A stretch of DNA of 64,000 nucleotides. Source: an uncultured Flavobacteriaceae bacterium (GTDB taxonomy: Bacteria > Bacteroidota > Bacteroidia > Flavobacteriales > Flavobacteriaceae). Shown piece by piece: positions 62,993-64,000 of the stretch. The position numbers were made by a program, and so were the translations under genes. The stretch lies in NCBI GenBank assembly GCA_947500585.1, contig CANMSN010000015.1:1-64000 (forward strand). The letters are read 5' to 3'. Each line of letters opens with the position of its first letter. The first letter of the stretch is position 1. The notes below the pieces were generated by a model. That model ran no database searches. It had not been told where the DNA came from and saw only the letters and a program-made list of their open reading frames with translations.

Positions 62993-64000
62993 TTAAGCCA
63001 CAACTTTAGCTTTCTCTTTTATAGTTTCAAGATGTTTTTCCATATTGCTTTTACACCATTCTTCACGTGCTAATTTTGGTGCGTGACCTATGGCTTTTGA
63101 TAACTCCTCTTTCATTATATCCTCAACAACATCCACATATTCTTCCGTTGTAGAAATACTATCGTGTATTGTATATATTGGTGCATCTGGATACTCTATT
63201 GATATACGCTTTGCAATAACATTAATCATTAAATAACTCTCAATACTCTGCAATAATCTTGGAAGTAGCGATTTGTCTTTACTCTTAATCTGTCTAAACA
63301 CCTCATAAACGTTTGGAAACATCGCCTTAAACATTTTCTTTGGTTTTGCATCCTCTTGCCCCAAAAATCTATTATCTGTAAATAGCACTTGGAACACTGC
63401 CGTTTTAACTTCTTTTCGGTTTGCAAATGTTTCTCCTAATCGTTGGCTAAACTGTTGTTCTAAAAACTCGTAAAGTGTACCACTCACCACAAGATTTATA
63501 TACTGACTAAACTCATTATTCATAAGGGTTTTATCAATATCTCCTAACATAATGTAAGAATCAGTATCGTGTATTTTAATATATGATATATTCATTCTAT
63601 CACTCTTATAAATATTCTCATTTATATCATTAAAAGAATAAAAAGGTCGATTTTTGGGCTCATCAAACGTGATTGATAACTCATTTGGTGCATTTAGCTC
63701 ATTTTTTTGCTCAATCCAGAACGAGCGACTCAACAATATGGTGCTTAAATAAGGTTGGCTATTTTTAATATCAATCGAAATTAATTTTTGGCCATCATAC
63801 GTTACTGCATTTCTGATAACGCTTCGCATATTAGTAAGGTTGGAATGAAAGCGATATACATTATCATCGTGCAACAAATAATAATCTTGACGACTTATTT
63901 TTTCTGCGCTAATTTTTGCGTGGTTTAATTGGTCAATCGGTCTTTTATATTTGACTTCGACCTTACCATAGTTATTAACCTTTTTGGATTGCCACAAAGA
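62993..64000 (-). CDS. divergent family-A-polymerase-like protein (5' partial)
   Basis: An open frame of at least 334 codons that runs off the window edge; the first visible codon is not a start. Counted from the TTG at 63997, motif A-like SIDIKNSQPYL has D76 and Q81; R194-x3-K198-x3-F202-x3-F206 has the same spacing as the PolI O-helix R754-K758-F762-Y766; LPRLLQSIESYLMINVIAKRI resembles the QG-AAD helix; IYTIHDSIST gives motif C (H278-D279). Whether it is a DNA or RNA polymerase, or inactive, is unknown. It lies in the mobile right arm. Not a recognised family. Confidence 0.55.
   Translation of the reverse strand, partial: SLWQSKKVNNYGKVEVKYKRPIDQLNHAKISAEKISRQDYYLLHDDNVYRFHSNLTNMRSVIRNAVTYDGQKLISIDIKNSQPYLSTILLSRSFWIEQKNELNAPNELSITFDEPKNRPFYSFNDINENIYKSDRMNISYIKIHDTDSYIMLGDIDKTLMNNEFSQYINLVVSGTLYEFLEQQFSQRLGETFANRKEVKTAVFQVLFTDNRFLGQEDAKPKKMFKAMFPNVYEVFRQIKSKDKSLLPRLLQSIESYLMINVIAKRISIEYPDAPIYTIHDSISTTEEYVDVVEDIMKEELSKAIGHAPKLAREEWCKSNMEKHLETIKEKAKVVA

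Overview
The window looks like a chromosomal segment of a marine member of the Bacteroidota, family Flavobacteriaceae. The base composition is AT-rich, there are SusC/SusD and other TonB-linked receptors, type IX secretion (T9SS) sorting tails, a hybrid two-component regulator, several sulfatases, DUF4249, TIGR02757, and a promoter -7 element of the TAnnTTTG type. No complete rRNA or tRNA gene and no CRISPR array was seen.

Positions 1-28,476 are mostly core genome. In order: a DinB-like protein, MurQ with a small membrane protein, a MacA/MacB/TolC-type efflux operon (1910-5976), a DUF4249/TonB-receptor pair, monomeric NADP-isocitrate dehydrogenase, RplS, TrmD, an isolated TIR/deoxyribosyltransferase-like protein, and an operon of a BatA-like protein, a dihydroorotase-like protein lacking its HxH metal motif, a small membrane protein and an esterase. 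Then come a glycosyltransferase, an M61 peptidase, a sulfatase-YHYH-T9SS fusion with a small partner, an apparent S10 peptidase remnant, TIGR02757, a LolD-like ATPase and FolE.

Positions 28,477-29,695 hold two decayed insertion sequences (IS3-like and IS6-like). They form the left border of a polysaccharide utilisation locus (PUL), 29,696-52,378. A leftward operon carries SusC, SusD, a GH128-like enzyme, a stand-alone carbohydrate-binding-like protein, a sulfatase, a GH16 enzyme and a beta-helix protein. A hybrid two-component regulator lies just upstream. A divergent rightward operon carries two sulfatases, a GH2 enzyme and a third sulfatase cut off by an IS21-family element (52,379-54,918). 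The leftward and rightward operons share an upstream motif containing TAAACCCCTT, placed about 55 bases from a -7-like box in both cases; this is probably the regulator's operator. The enzyme set suggests a sulfated algal polysaccharide, but the exact glycan cannot be read from the sequence.

The right arm (54,919-64,000) has mobile-element character: a tyrosine-recombinase N-terminus truncated by the same IS21, strong palindromes, a 62-aa protein diverging from a DUF6266-like protein, and a metal-homeostasis cluster (P1B ATPase, isoprenylcysteine methyltransferase-like protein, Fur/Zur regulator, TonB receptor, DUF6660-like protein). At the edge is a partial gene that carries the R-x3-K-x3-F-x3-F, D..Q and HDS pattern of a very divergent family-A polymerase. 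That gene and the shared operator are the most interesting observations.
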